Shown here one piece after another: positions 31,701 to 37,920 of a DNA stretch of 64,000 nucleotides. Location: assembly GCF_038443385.1 (NCBI RefSeq), contig NZ_CP151726.1, forward strand, positions 8,060,001 to 8,124,000. The letters are read 5' to 3'. Under the pieces are notes generated by a model that saw only the letters and a program-made list of their open reading frames with translations, searched no databases and was not told where the DNA came from. This DNA is from Stieleria varia (lineage in GTDB: Bacteria > Planctomycetota > Planctomycetia > Pirellulales > Pirellulaceae). The position numbers were made by a program, and so were the translations under genes. Position 1 is the stretch's first letter. Every line of letters starts with the position of its first letter.

Positions 31701-34700
31701 CGAAACAGGTTCTACATGTTGTTGCCCGTTGGTCAGCCCAAGGTCGATCACCAGTGGCGTGACATCCCCTGACGCAGGAGAGTTCTCGCCAGAGATCTCG
31801 AAGTAGGTTGACGGTTCACTGATGATGACCGGCGGATGATTTCCCGGCTCGGGATGAACATAAATCAAGTAATCCTGGATCGCAGTCCCGCCTTGCCCGT
31901 CGGAAACTTCTAACGAGACAGGCACGTGCTGTCCCACCAACTCCGGAGGAGCGACCCAGTCCACGACCCCGGTCGCCGGATCGACGATGGTCAAGTTCTC
32001 TGGACCTGAAATGACAGTGAATGAAAGCGGATCCGCGTCGGGATCGAACCCGGCTCCGGGATACTCGTACGGCATGTTGACATAGGCATCGACGACGGGA
32101 TCACTGGTCCAGCGTGGCGGACGATTCGGGACGCCATCGACCACCGAAATCACATAGGCTTGTTCGTCAGATCCGCCATGCCCATCCTCCGTGGTGATGC
32201 GAACATAGTGGTCGCCAACGTCACCAGTGGTTGTTGCCCACGAAAGAACCCCGCTGGATGGATCGATGGACAATCCACTCGGCCCCACAGTCAACGCATA
32301 GGTCAACGTGTCTTGGTCAGGATCCATCGCGTCGGAGTCGTATTGGTACGTCGCCCCCGCAGCCACTTGGACTCGCGGTGGTGTGACGAAACGTGGATCG
32401 CGGTTGGGTGATCCAAATACGACGAGCTGATAATCAAATGGATGGCGGTCGGGGTTATCAAACGCCAACGTAAACGTCTCAGAAGCATCGCCTGCCGGCA
32501 AACCGCTTTGCGCTACCAGGGAGGTGATGTCGTAATACGGGATTCCCTGAGGACTGTATCCGTCCGGATTTGCCAGCGCGACTCTCGGATCGGAGATGTC
32601 TTTGACACCCACTAAAATGGGACCTCTGACTGCAAAACTGCCTTGATTCTCGATTTGCAGGTCCGTATAGAGTCTGTCAATTCGATCCTCGAACGAGGTT
32701 CGCCCGTAGTTGGGAAACAGACCAGCGGAAGCCGCACTTTGAGTCACCGAAAAATCGATCCCCGAGTAAGGATGGACGTTGCTCGTTTGGAAGTTCGCTG
32801 AGTTCAACGCGTCCGCTCCCGTCACATCGCTCGCCGAAACCGCGATGCTGCCATTGGGTGGAGTGCTCGGGACCGCAGCAAAGAAGTTGCCGGCCGCATC
32901 GACGGTCACCGACGATGCACCGGAAACAGAAACCGAAGCAATCGCATCCGGATTGGGCTGCACCGTCCCTGTGACCAAGACGCTGGATTGAGGATCAATC
33001 ACGTCGCTACTGATCGGGTCATTGACCGTCAAAAAAGGCGGATCAGCAATTCCCTCGGGAAAGGTATTCAGCGAAACCGTGTCGCCGTTGCCGAGCTTTT
33101 GAACCTGCAACGAGAATGTGGTCGAAGCAATACGGAATGGAGCGACATAGCTCTTTAACTCGGCATCCACAATCAGCTTGTTACTGGATGAACCGCTGTT
33201 GGCCCACTTATGGACCTCGATGGCAATCACGTTCGTGCCGACGACCAACTCCGTGGGACTGACTTTGATGTCGTAGTAGGTGCTGGTGCTGTTTGAGTCT
33301 CCACGGGGTTTGGTGTCGTAATCCACCGCGCCAAAGGGCATATTGTGCCGAGCGATCTCGACACCATTGACGTAAACGACGGCACCGTCATCTCGACGCA
33401 AAGCCAAATTCAAGCCCGTGTAGTCGTCACCGCTGACCGTGAACTCACTACGGAAATACGTGGTGTTATTCTTGTCACTTGAATTGCCACCATAACCGAT
33501 GGTCGTCGTTTCCCCCGCTCCGTACCCCAGTGGTGCCTGACCAGTCGACCAAGCCGAGTCATCAAAATCGGAGTCCTTCCAATGGGCGCCCGTCGATGTT
33601 TGCTCCGGCGGATCGGCATCCGTGACCAAATAGCTCCAGGTAGAGTTTTTGCTTAGGAACGTAACATTGGAATCATTGCCGTTGTCCACCCAGTCAACTG
33701 AATCGGGGTAGACAAACACCTCCCCGCGAGTTTTGTCCACGACATACAGATTCGCACCGAACGTCCCCACACCGGTCGGCTCCGTGGTGAGATCGGTCGG
33801 GTTTTGGTTTCCGGGATCCAGGTCCCAACGCCCCAAGTACGAACCACTGGAGCGGTCATAGACAAACACTTCGCGACGGTTGAGATCCGTCACAAAGGCA
33901 CGCGTCGCATCGACCGCCAATCCGCTCGGATCCGTATTCTGGGAGTTCAGTGCAAAGGAAGACGTCGCATTCTGATTGCCCGAGGGAAGCGTACCAGCGG
34001 CGTCCTCGTAGAAGTAGATTCGAGAGCTGGATCCATTCTTGTCGACGACCCAAATGTCCTGACTGTCCGTCGCAATATCGGTCGGCTGCGTCAAAGCCGA
34101 CCCGCCAGCGGTCTTCGGATTCCAAGATCCGTTCAATGCCAAAACATGATTCACAACGTCATATGAATATTCGTAAATCGATTTGTCCTGATCGATGGAC
34201 CAAAGCTGAGAACCGTCGTGATTGCTCGTCAGCCCGATGGACTGATCGTTTGCCGCCGTCGGGTCAAGCTCGGTTTGAACGGCGTTGCCCTGCGAGTTGT
34301 AAAAGAAAATCTGATCATTGGTCGACGCGTCATTGTCGACAAAGAATTTTGGAGTCTGTGTCTGAGAGATCGGCGTGATTTTGATGGTGAAGTTCAGGTC
34401 ATCGTAGTCTTCGTCCGAGTTTTGCCCGGAAACGCCGTATTGACCGCGCAGCAAGTCTTCATGTCCATATCGCAACGATCCATCCGGCAAAGTGCTGACA
34501 CGAAAGTGAGGGTGTGCATCGTCTGGATTCGCCTCTTTGGCGGTAAAGAATGCCACCCGTTTGTAGTTGCTGGGATTGATCGTGTTGCTGGGATTGTTCG
34601 CGATCCACCAGTCCGTCGTTTGGTCCTGAATTGCGTAAAAGGAAACAAACGAACCTGCTTCGACCATCACTCGATAGTTGTGCTGCTGCCGAGAGGGACC

Positions 34701-37379
34701 GGCCATGTTTTTGGTTTCAGCCATGAAGTCGCGGTGCAAAATCACACGGCGACTCGCGTGCGTGATTGCCGCTTCCGCATACCCACTATCCCCCGGTTGC
34801 AACAAAGTCCCGCTGCTATCGCGAATCGAACCGTCGACGTCCTCGACGATAAAGATCCCCAGCTCGTTGTTGTAGCCTGCCTCGACCTCCAAACCAGACA
34901 GGTCCAACTCGATGAAGGAATCCTCCGTGATGGTGATGATATCTCCGGCGATGTACGCCTTGAATGCTCGTTGGGCGACTCCCCCATCGTCATCCGTCAC
35001 CGTCACCGTGACGTCGTATGTCCCGTTGGACGTGTAATCGTGCGTGCCACTGACCGTCCCGCTGCCCGCGGTGGTTGTCAGCGAGCCTGACGACGTCGAA
35101 CCGTCACCCCAATCGACGACATAAGTGTGGGTATCGGCAAGTCCGACGTCGGCAAATCCTGTCGAAAACGAGATTCGACGTTCTTCACCTGAGGGCTGCA
35201 ACTCATTGTTGATCGCAATGTCTTGGATGAATTCGATCGTGGGATCAACATTCACAATGGTTGCCAATGCCTGCTCCGAAGCGATCTCAACTCCTGACTG
35301 AAAGACAGTCACGTTGACTTGATAATTCTCCGGTTGATCGTCCGCGTAGACATGGCTTGAGGTGATTTGCAAGTCTCCACCAACCGCAGTAACCGTCGCC
35401 GCTTCGGCGGACGACCCATCACCCCAGTCGACCTGAGCCGTGTAACCTGTAGCGTCGCCAACTCCTGTCAACACCGCCACCAGCGGAACACTCGATCCCT
35501 CGTTCTGGTTCAGAGGATCGACCGACAACTCCGATGATCCGGGACGAAGCCGAAACATGGTGGAGTCGTCGTCATCATTGTTGACCAACCGTAAAACCAA
35601 GTCATACGTCGCCCCGGCAGGCAAACTCGAGATATCCAACTGCACAATGCCGGACTGCGACATCGAACCGGTGGTCACGGTGTGTGTGACTCCGTCGCCA
35701 AGAGCTTCGCTGAGCTGTTCCGTCAAATTGAAGAACGAATCTCGATCGCGACCGATCGTCGGAATCACGCTGTATCCGTCTTGCCCCAAAAGTGCGACTT
35801 CAAAAGCATCGTTGATGAAGTCATCATCACTTGTGTCAAATTCCCCTTCGTAAGCAAACTCCAGAATCGTTGGCACCTCTGGAATCACCACCGTTTGATG
35901 CAGCTCGACCAGAAATGAGTTGCCTTCGGTCAACAGCAGACTGCCGTTGTCATCCGTTACGGCACCAAAACCTGTCACGCCCCCACCGTACTGGGTTTGA
36001 GTCCAACCGTCGAAAGGATCAGGGCTGCCGGGCTCAATCACCAACGGATCAAACGTCGGTCCGCCAGGATCGACAATCACACCATTGGCGATTCCATCGG
36101 CATCACCTCGACCACCATCGATCAGATGCAACGTGATCTGATTCCCGTTGATGACTGCGCCGGTTTGCCCGTCAAAACTGAAGTCGTATGCATCACCAGT
36201 TGCGGGATCGATTTTTGAATAGCCGTCAGCAATCACGCCGTCAGGCAACAACAATTCGACTTCGGCCGAACCACCAATCTCGACATCCGTGATGTCAAAC
36301 TGGAACTGCCCCAAAGGCAACTTTTTCTGCCCAGTCCATTCGTCGTCATTGGCATGCCAATCCACGTTGGTCAGTTTGTGCGCGCCGCTGCGAAGCCCAA
36401 TCGGCTTGCCGTCCTTGCCACCGTCAAAACGATACTCGTTGTCGGCGATGCGAGTCGCGATACGTCGATTCTCGACCACTGCGGGCACCTCCTGATCCAG
36501 CCCCGCTGTCACCGTGATCTCTGAAGTCGCATCTGCAACTCCAGATTCAAGTTCGTTGACAATTCCCGCCAACTCGCTTTGTGGACCGTCTGAGCGCAGA
36601 CCGGCATCCCCGGACGCAGATGCCGTATCCGATGTTGCGTTCACCGCACCATCGACCGGGGCCACCGCATCACCTGCATCGCCCGCATCGCCACCGCCAC
36701 CTCCTCCCCCACCACCTCTCGAACCGGAGTGACTGACGCCCATCGCACCACCGACAGAATCAGCGGCGACACCCGTTGGTGTCCGGAGCGAACCGAATCC
36801 ACCTCCAGAGCCACTCTCCAATGAAAGGGGATCCCCCATATCAAATCCGCTTGAGACCGTGATCGGGTCATCCATTTCCGCAGCTTCCGCGATCGAGGCG
36901 TCTAGCTGTTGGTTGACAAGATCTCGATCATTGAGCGACGACAATGGATACCTGGCTGGTGCCGCGAACCCTGACCCCAGCAAAGGTAGACCAAGCGGCG
37001 GTGCGATATCCAAGTCCGGTCGCTGAAACGATTCGTCGCCCTCCAGGTTCCCCGAATATCCCGACCGGAGATCCAACCCCATCGCGTCGAGCGACGTTGA
37101 TGAAACGCTCGTTTGCGATGCACGCAGGGGCTGGCCAATCGTCTCGCGTTGCGTTCGGAACTGCTCGGCCTGGATCAACGACTTGGCGATGGGATCTCCG
37201 TCTGGGTCGCCAAGTGTCATGCGAGCGACATTGCTGGCGAGTACCTCCCACATGCTTCCTGGAGCCGCTCTGGTTTCCAGAGACTGGACGAGATGAATTC
37301 TCTTTTTTCGGCGTTGAAATGCAGAACGCCGCTTATTGCGAGCAGAAAAGAAACGCTCGGCAGAAAGCAATTGTGGCAT
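16761..37379 (-). CDS. Giant adhesin-like RHS/YD-repeat polymorphic toxin (6872 aa)
   Basis: Order by residue: 1-46 basic N-terminus with LVQSLETRAAPGSM, like the planctomycete LE-x-R export motif, and no hydrophobic signal helix. ~220-240 Gly run. ~630-800 two PKD-type repeats (VDWGDGS). ~830-1000 DUF4114-like. ~1040-1225 propeller-like repeats. ~1660-1890 Ig/cadherin-like. ~1890-2165 vWA-like with DDTGSF. ~2200-2645 four tandem cadherin-like repeats split by a Gly/Tyr-rich tract. ~2700-4600 about 18 further Ig-like domains (pattern PxITSxPxGPAxxGxxWxY...DxDGDxLxYSL), each with Asp-rich probable Ca2+ sites. ~4614-6360 YD/RHS barrel ending in the core RFYDPATGRFNRLDPF. ~6360-6506 hydrophobic pretoxin. 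6507-6744 HINT. 6745-6872 nuclease. Start at 37379 has AGAGGG just upstream. Exported contact-dependent toxin by family knowledge; secretion route not visible. Confidence 0.93.
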   Translation of the reverse strand: MPQLLSAERFFSARNKRRSAFQRRKKRIHLVQSLETRAAPGSMWEVLASNVARMTLGDPDGDPIAKSLIQAEQFRTQRETIGQPLRASQTSVSSTSLDAMGLDLRSGYSGNLEGDESFQRPDLDIAPPLGLPLLGSGFAAPARYPLSSLNDRDLVNQQLDASIAEAAEMDDPITVSSGFDMGDPLSLESGSGGGFGSLRTPTGVAADSVGGAMGVSHSGSRGGGGGGGGGDAGDAGDAVAPVDGAVNATSDTASASGDAGLRSDGPQSELAGIVNELESGVADATSEITVTAGLDQEVPAVVENRRIATRIADNEYRFDGGKDGKPIGLRSGAHKLTNVDWHANDDEWTGQKKLPLGQFQFDITDVEIGGSAEVELLLPDGVIADGYSKIDPATGDAYDFSFDGQTGAVINGNQITLHLIDGGRGDADGIANGVIVDPGGPTFDPLVIEPGSPDPFDGWTQTQYGGGVTGFGAVTDDNGSLLLTEGNSFLVELHQTVVIPEVPTILEFAYEGEFDTSDDDFINDAFEVALLGQDGYSVIPTIGRDRDSFFNLTEQLSEALGDGVTHTVTTGSMSQSGIVQLDISSLPAGATYDLVLRLVNNDDDDSTMFRLRPGSSELSVDPLNQNEGSSVPLVAVLTGVGDATGYTAQVDWGDGSSAEAATVTAVGGDLQITSSHVYADDQPENYQVNVTVFQSGVEIASEQALATIVNVDPTIEFIQDIAINNELQPSGEERRISFSTGFADVGLADTHTYVVDWGDGSTSSGSLTTTAGSGTVSGTHDYTSNGTYDVTVTVTDDDGGVAQRAFKAYIAGDIITITEDSFIELDLSGLEVEAGYNNELGIFIVEDVDGSIRDSSGTLLQPGDSGYAEAAITHASRRVILHRDFMAETKNMAGPSRQQHNYRVMVEAGSFVSFYAIQDQTTDWWIANNPSNTINPSNYKRVAFFTAKEANPDDAHPHFRVSTLPDGSLRYGHEDLLRGQYGVSGQNSDEDYDDLNFTIKITPISQTQTPKFFVDNDASTNDQIFFYNSQGNAVQTELDPTAANDQSIGLTSNHDGSQLWSIDQDKSIYEYSYDVVNHVLALNGSWNPKTAGGSALTQPTDIATDSQDIWVVDKNGSSSRIYFYEDAAGTLPSGNQNATSSFALNSQNTDPSGLAVDATRAFVTDLNRREVFVYDRSSGSYLGRWDLDPGNQNPTDLTTEPTGVGTFGANLYVVDKTRGEVFVYPDSVDWVDNGNDSNVTFLSKNSTWSYLVTDADPPEQTSTGAHWKDSDFDDSAWSTGQAPLGYGAGETTTIGYGGNSSDKNNTTYFRSEFTVSGDDYTGLNLALRRDDGAVVYVNGVEIARHNMPFGAVDYDTKPRGDSNSTSTYYDIKVSPTELVVGTNVIAIEVHKWANSGSSSNKLIVDAELKSYVAPFRIASTTFSLQVQKLGNGDTVSLNTFPEGIADPPFLTVNDPISSDVIDPQSSVLVTGTVQPNPDAIASVSVSGASSVTVDAAGNFFAAVPSTPPNGSIAVSASDVTGADALNSANFQTSNVHPYSGIDFSVTQSAASAGLFPNYGRTSFEDRIDRLYTDLQIENQGSFAVRGPILVGVKDISDPRVALANPDGYSPQGIPYYDITSLVAQSGLPAGDASETFTLAFDNPDRHPFDYQLVVFGSPNRDPRFVTPPRVQVAAGATYQYDSDAMDPDQDTLTYALTVGPSGLSIDPSSGVLSWATTTGDVGDHYVRITTEDGHGGSDEQAYVISVVDGVPNRPPRWTSDPVVDAYVNMPYEYPGAGFDPDADPLSFTVISGPENLTIVDPATGVVDWVAPPELVGQHVPVSLEVSDGQGGTAIQDYLIYVHPEPGNHPPVIISEPSTYFEISGENSPASGDVTPLVIDLGLTNGQQHVEPVSVTLSPEGLAADVFLNFDDTGSFSNAGPQIAAEFPEIIAALLNDPELAGVSLGFGVGRFEDYSTGLGDRPFILSHPIALPSDPNFDLAMLSALNRTAPGGGADAPESLIESLYQLATGIGFDGNGDGDTTDSGPAGLASTQTNPGYGGDVPAFDSFTADPSNNVLSPVGDFGGAGFRGFAVPIIISATDVGTAYEPDPNPSNTTIYGDGGVSVALTEFLSMSRGSTPGGRGAQIQETIDALNDLGALVIGVGTGTSASSAPRQVLEALAKLTGAVNSSSTPVDSGISGDPIEQGDPYYFFFDESYGGGYGGYVDAQYDDVFLGNRVPGQPIDLFVLGNDTSTADGKLTVTSVSSQPQHGTVTISADGDFVTYTPTGDFQDDEFVYSVSDAEGGTGSATVRLFAAGSKLDNSTYTDFYGGYYGYYGDYGGAADDQVYLGHLDVGQTVEIYPMNNDGDTDVAGRYTITSISTPSAGTATIAAEGDRILYTPPSSGHADTSIDYTITADDGTEHSATIHIEDEAYAGYGGGYGGGGYGGGGYGGGGYGGYGGYGGYGGYNAPPVLQKDDIYLMSVDDSHDMEIHTLNNDYDPEGDSLTITSITQPTAGSVSIDSGSDRLIYTPPVTGFVDTVFSYTVSDGNGNSVTAQVELHNHSHGGLGATAPNAVNDSYDIYDQRTGHVFNLHVLNNDEDINHDQLTITSVTQPSAGTVTISSSGDYLIYDPPASGHVAESFTYTIDDGLDGTSTATVSLTNPSVGDPGNGLSPFAAGIVTAVKSALVGVSYDVDVIASNGSTLFENLTGVLQDKAPGDTVTFDAEFTGDGFRHSFDLLFVRSGTGVVLGSIPVRINEGYRYDVDAIDPDDDPITYSMDDAPDGATIDPVTGLLHWSPPEPGDYEFTVRAEDGRGGFDTQTFTVHVSSGDPNEDPEITSPAPTVAQAGSDFAYQAIATDPDSDPVAYYIEPHLESNTPIGMSIDTASGLVTWSPGIAEEGQVSFKVRVLDGRGGEDVQEVVLNVSRFERNTAPNFYTEPINTAVAGQLYRYHSQAADAESDALTYELAAGPAGMVVDGTTGLVAWRPQEADIGQYDVTLMVQDPRGGTDLQSFTLVVTDVNAAPTIVTLPELSAATGVLWKYEPAAEDPNGDLVQFRLIDPPTGMGFDAQGVINWVPGDEGTYRVVMIADDNRGGTDRQEFFVRVTDNAPARITSTPNTVTPVGDLYQYTITTEDPNPGDTVTVSISDDAISRGMTFNGTILSWTPETLGEFEVVVTALDDLGEGQTQTYTLSVVEPAVASEPPQILSRPEGPIYTGQTWTYEIDAIDPDGDDLELDYTLDLPTGNPNVSITDNVLSWTPSAPGTESFTIRVTDGTGVWVTQSFTATAADNRQGALPEITSVPTGPAVRGKTWTYPTIAIDANGDEIVYSLGSPVTGASINPTSGLLTFEPGTANQVTFDVVADDGIDGSVTQTFTLDIVDPPGAVPRITSTPVGPAIESDEWQYVFNAVDADGDVLEYSLDSATSSTGTETVDFDTNSGSLRWTPSIAGATLTVTLSATDNVDGTATQTFTVDSVAPPTFDPNNEPPQFVSKPSGPVFFGQLWSYMARATDDDGDTLTYSLDASSESLGMSIDSASGRVEWTPDAVGEVFVTVTADDGNGGTATQSFTLSVVSTNVAPEIVSRPSGPAIVGDEWTYLLEPEDLNDAIETLTLSMESPSTSSELTFDSMTGAVSWTPSTEQTIDFTFRVTDPHGAYSEQTFRLAAVIDGTSGNNVPPVIRSIPVTSVVLGDVYQYDVSATDLDGDSLLYTLASAPLGMSIDSSTGEISWRPDRLGTADVTVAVSDGINSAVTQSFQITVSAPQSANDPPKITSNPTGPAVRDVLWQYQAIATDPNGDDVTWSLDTSAIPAEAIGDLGIDSLTGLVTWTPTVDGTFTIHVIATDPSGGNDEQGFHLPVLENAPPRFTSDPVTTVDVGQSYSYDADAVDPNAGDTLTYAIDPVSLDRGMLIDSVTGQISWTSAAVGVYTVFVSVTDDDGARDVQEFSLRVRDPAGPNNPPTIGSTLSGSLQIGQRLVHDLQATDPDGDPLTFTISNGPTGLTVSASGILDWTPASDQLGSHTFTVTADDGRGGTDAETFTLDVTSKADNTPPMFTTPPKLNAVADGLYKFDADATDADGDTLRYALATKPNGMVINYNTGLIQWIPTASQLGKHDVQLTVVDGRGGIDTLNFQIDVGSVNRPPKLLSDPPTVAYVGETYAYDVEASDPDGHELTYSLGEATTADTNGAITIDSQTGLISWTPTAVATNRIQVNVVDEFGLGFAHIFDVSVVTGTGGGGGGGTGPNTAPRITTIDPPQRVPTGESYNYDFDATDAENDTLTFSLPVKPSWASINSSTGVITGTATGNPNDTATFKVVVSDGSLSSYFQYTVVIGAANVAPTIDPIDDVDLTAGATLRIDAYGRDANGDDLSYSLDTASESLGLAIDSLGRITWPTDDGDITSSPHTVTVTVSDGRLTGTESFDLTVSADTTGPAVTVVASKSKLDIDEFVDLQVHAVDDVAVTARTLTLVSVTDLSNNTTTLNESLPLTAANVHRLTALAEHLGVLTFTATATDAAGNTSTSDPITVQVTDPNDTQRPQVNLVQPTGKITSPTELIGTITDDGSELAWELILTPFSPDGGSPRTIATGTGLVPNPAAVGLFDPTILANGSYGVTLIATDNGGNEGRDSINLSVEGRLKLGNFSLSFTDLEVPVAGIPITVKRTYETLDSRSSGDFGYGWNLEIVQPELEIVAGTTSTPNDRRYPTFVDGTRVIVTTPNGKEEGFTFRGVGADDGYGALGLQRYYRPNFDPDPGNDYDLIPPGADQMFNKVGSTGYQDFYGDIYSAQDPTYGGAYLLKEVAPGSKGLEYTISTELLQGTRVADKYGNELQFRDDGITSNRGRSIEFTRDWRGRITTITDPAGFELRYGYDAAGRLVSFSDRRLSRDLDDGTADEPFRYEYRDSNDDYANFLTKIIDPLGVTIAQSNFDETGRMRGMTDAEGNVAQLSYDIDELSLTRDTGTGPQEVTLDTFGNPVRQVDEQGRVTVTTYQDGNRALKSSETYIIGLPDTPEQIANGTGDDLVMTYTYNSHGQRTGVVDPRGNSEQTVYDQRGFPSREIDAYGEITTYWFTDEGDVASMTDPDGNSSNFGYDEFGNVNSLTQRESGSSTGTTIELEYNTYGDAIGTTSHEGKERTVTYNAIGIQTETTSTWQDPLGILPDQTITTSNVIGPDGVADGTTDGQGSAYTTRYDALGRPSVQINDNGRTTETVYDARGQVIQSRIETVDSDGVSTWLISNTVYDDLGRVIYSTSGLPEDAAISEVSGTHTVYDAVGRVERTENLIGVDIDIISTAIGLQSVVSSPGTVIGFSRSHYDEVGRVIESENDYGLRTQSLYGQFGEIVESRNEVVATDGTHSWLVTRTIYDSKGRVTLQTGQFIVPIDTPLGEDPLNSGTGLREPVAVVASKTVYDDQGRAVASETYVDALVSLSQDVNLTYSPSPTIDDIGQLESVSETLYDSAGRAYRTISGRVPLASLSAKAQSQFQALSNYPVRNGVVDPYESLNLSPGIITDSIYDARGRQIGTLGHPLPAADLGLSGTDYDGNLVRARSEIQYDSYGRAYLTREGLAHVEEPDGDFVDVLDAQSVDTKTFTDAFGRPYRVEFIVGGTVQYNTTTGLTERTGGSVHSYMLKRFDEQGRVVAEMQMTDGATTAVWSETENSFVIDGTTTAVPTKLFHYDVDDRLSSVELPAVADPNNSNAIVRPKYEYGYDERGNQVLLRDPLGRETRFTFSDRGFQATRTLPYGFGDDGIASAVDLENLRLDAGSQPFTERTTYDAKGRQHLHYSFEGVVTENLYDEFGRMWAVNHYQSESDYDSGLVSQRDQVIYDQRGRKEGWARFDAATPTTIADTQSAATHGSFSVSRTESTQYDDRSRIIAEISEEGSISYEYDNLSRMVASEVRPAGTPLTNTPDRVTHYEYDALGRLSGVEEDETPADPNDAPQVDTDYEFDIRSMMREQTTTADNGSVTTTYDHDELGRLDVQTETDGSGNVLAQYDYDVRADGKRSQLDETFWYDEDQDGTVDPGEQKSNQYDWTYDDIGRLTDEVITHHDADISQTESFVYDLTGNRVSHTIDYAGVAKQDEAFTYEYDANDRLLFAWLDNDADMDIDVTTAYQYDQTQQTETTVYSGFVDENTAPASLPNVVSRQFFTYDLQGRMASVTNEAYDGSETLTSRTRTRYEYDGADFRVGVVNENDPNLDNNFVETSTVEFLADRHNPTDYTQAIRETEFNADGSTITIDYTFGHDEIAQRKVIRNSSGVVTQDTRLVFGHDGHGSVRVLYDLAETVSGVLEQVLTYSAYGQTIAVHDDTGNFVAGGESASLTNIGYSGERFDAASGQQYLRARFYDPATGRFNRLDPFAGNAEDPQSFHKYAYAHSDPISNTDPTGMWSLGGMLGAIGISTANFSWHGLAVYSAKQFAISVIETTVEVIVGKFIALITGIPFETTNYELARSLGTNFIANFVTAGIGNKTRKAIAARNILDFGIRVVSDVTIGGQSIMWAAATNLIGMAASGLLLLSKYGKKLFGECIGRFGGCFVGETLVHNATESECVSHSKDWHRSASSSVLSHVSMTTGLSRLQDIKLGARVESSADVVLEKDPAFDEPNAEDWRKVVLQHTRDDGITVETELLRPQWWIDMFGLEEGQVIDLRVNELNNFGIAKIVHINRDFTIDRGPGRVVIGTFCTRDATNLVRVALQNGDSIVGTNNHLVWSLSEGEWKEIGNLTQGERLSSLCGETSVVGISSDVLPSDVFNIEVHCEHVYRVGVAGVLVHNADADYVPDKALYSAIPGSYMDPRHIIDMEPARALAGSTENAFGEVRNANWFWRQLLDKYPEMFSAGNRYKIEVLELSPKVDPKWIEHNPSHMSFKQDVLHHHHIDHGRTAVPLPVTVHQQWTSVLHSH
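16764..17147 (-). other. C-terminal nuclease toxin domain (LHH/HNH-EndoVII type)
   Basis: Residues 6745-6872, 128 aa after the HINT Asn. The tail carries LHHHHIDHGRTAVPLP, then a His eleven residues before the end and a final H-S-H. This is the His-rich arrangement of LHH/SHH-type members of the HNH/EndoVII toxin superfamily (paired His, then D-x-G-R/M, V/P, and distal His). The N-terminal part (RHIIDMEPARALAG, NANWFWRQLLDKYPE) resembles the helical lead-in of such toxins. DNA is the probable target. The exact Pfam family is not certain. Confidence 0.65.
17148..17861 (-). other. HINT autoprotease domain of the toxin
   Basis: Residues 6507-6744 of the giant protein. It opens with the nucleophile Cys6507 in CFVGETLVH (compare CFVxGT in RHS HINT domains) preceded by a Gly-rich turn. 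It contains the TNNHLVWSL block with the conserved His and ends HVYRVGVAGVLVHN. By analogy with other Hedgehog/intein-like pretoxin domains it should cleave after this Asn and free the C-terminal toxin. There is no downstream extein splice residue, so release rather than splicing is expected. Confidence 0.85.
30020..30139 (-). repeat. Gly/Tyr-rich coding repeat inside the giant gene
   Basis: In-frame tandem repeat of short GYGG / GGYGG units (residues ~2413-2453) between two cadherin-like domains. The DNA is a run of near-identical 9-15-bp units made of ccg/tag/cca. A second, shorter Gly/Tyr patch (DFYGGYYGYYGDYGG) lies at ~30,425-30,470. The region is likely a flexible or self-associating linker and a site of copy-number variation. 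Confidence 0.85.
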
Positions 37380-37920
37380 CGAAACCCTCTTGCATACGGT
37401 GATCAGATGAACGGATTGCGTGCCAGTGATGGGCAGCGATCATCAAAACCGTGGTATGGACCAATCCGACGCGAATCGTACGCGGCGATGTCCATACATT
37501 TTCGAGGGTAGCTTCGGGGCCACCAAACCTGTTGCCGGTGCGTTCCAATCAGAGTTCAATCAGAATTCGATCAAAAAACACAGCAACATTGATGAGCAAA
37601 CAAGACTCACAAAACAACCTCACCGGCAATTGAATTCAGCGGGTCGTGACTGAAAGGTTCAATGAGGTTGGGGTGAGTATACGGAGCAAGATGGCTACGT
37701 CAAATTTATTTTTGGGAAAATCAGAACCCATTATTCTCGTCGAGCCGACCTCGCACGACATCGTCAATAACAGCAAGGATCGCAAGCAAAACTCGTGCCG
37801 AATGAACCGCGTGAATGAGCTGTCCGAACATGAATGAGCGGCCCGATCAGACCGCGATCAGACCACGATCCTTTGCGAATCGTGAACCACACTTCGATTC
37901 GCGAGGAACACGGACTCTGA
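37380..37920. other. Intergenic stretch upstream of the giant toxin
   Basis: 541 bp with no supportable gene. Frames here are short and compositionally random. It must contain the promoter of the leftward toxin gene. An AGAGGG ribosome-binding site lies just before its ATG. I could not pick a -35/-10 pair with confidence. The ANTAR regulator gene ends at the right border. Confidence 0.6.

Noticed and set aside
37646..37837. Rightward 63-codon frame upstream of the toxin gene
   Set aside because: Short, no ribosome site that stands out, random composition.
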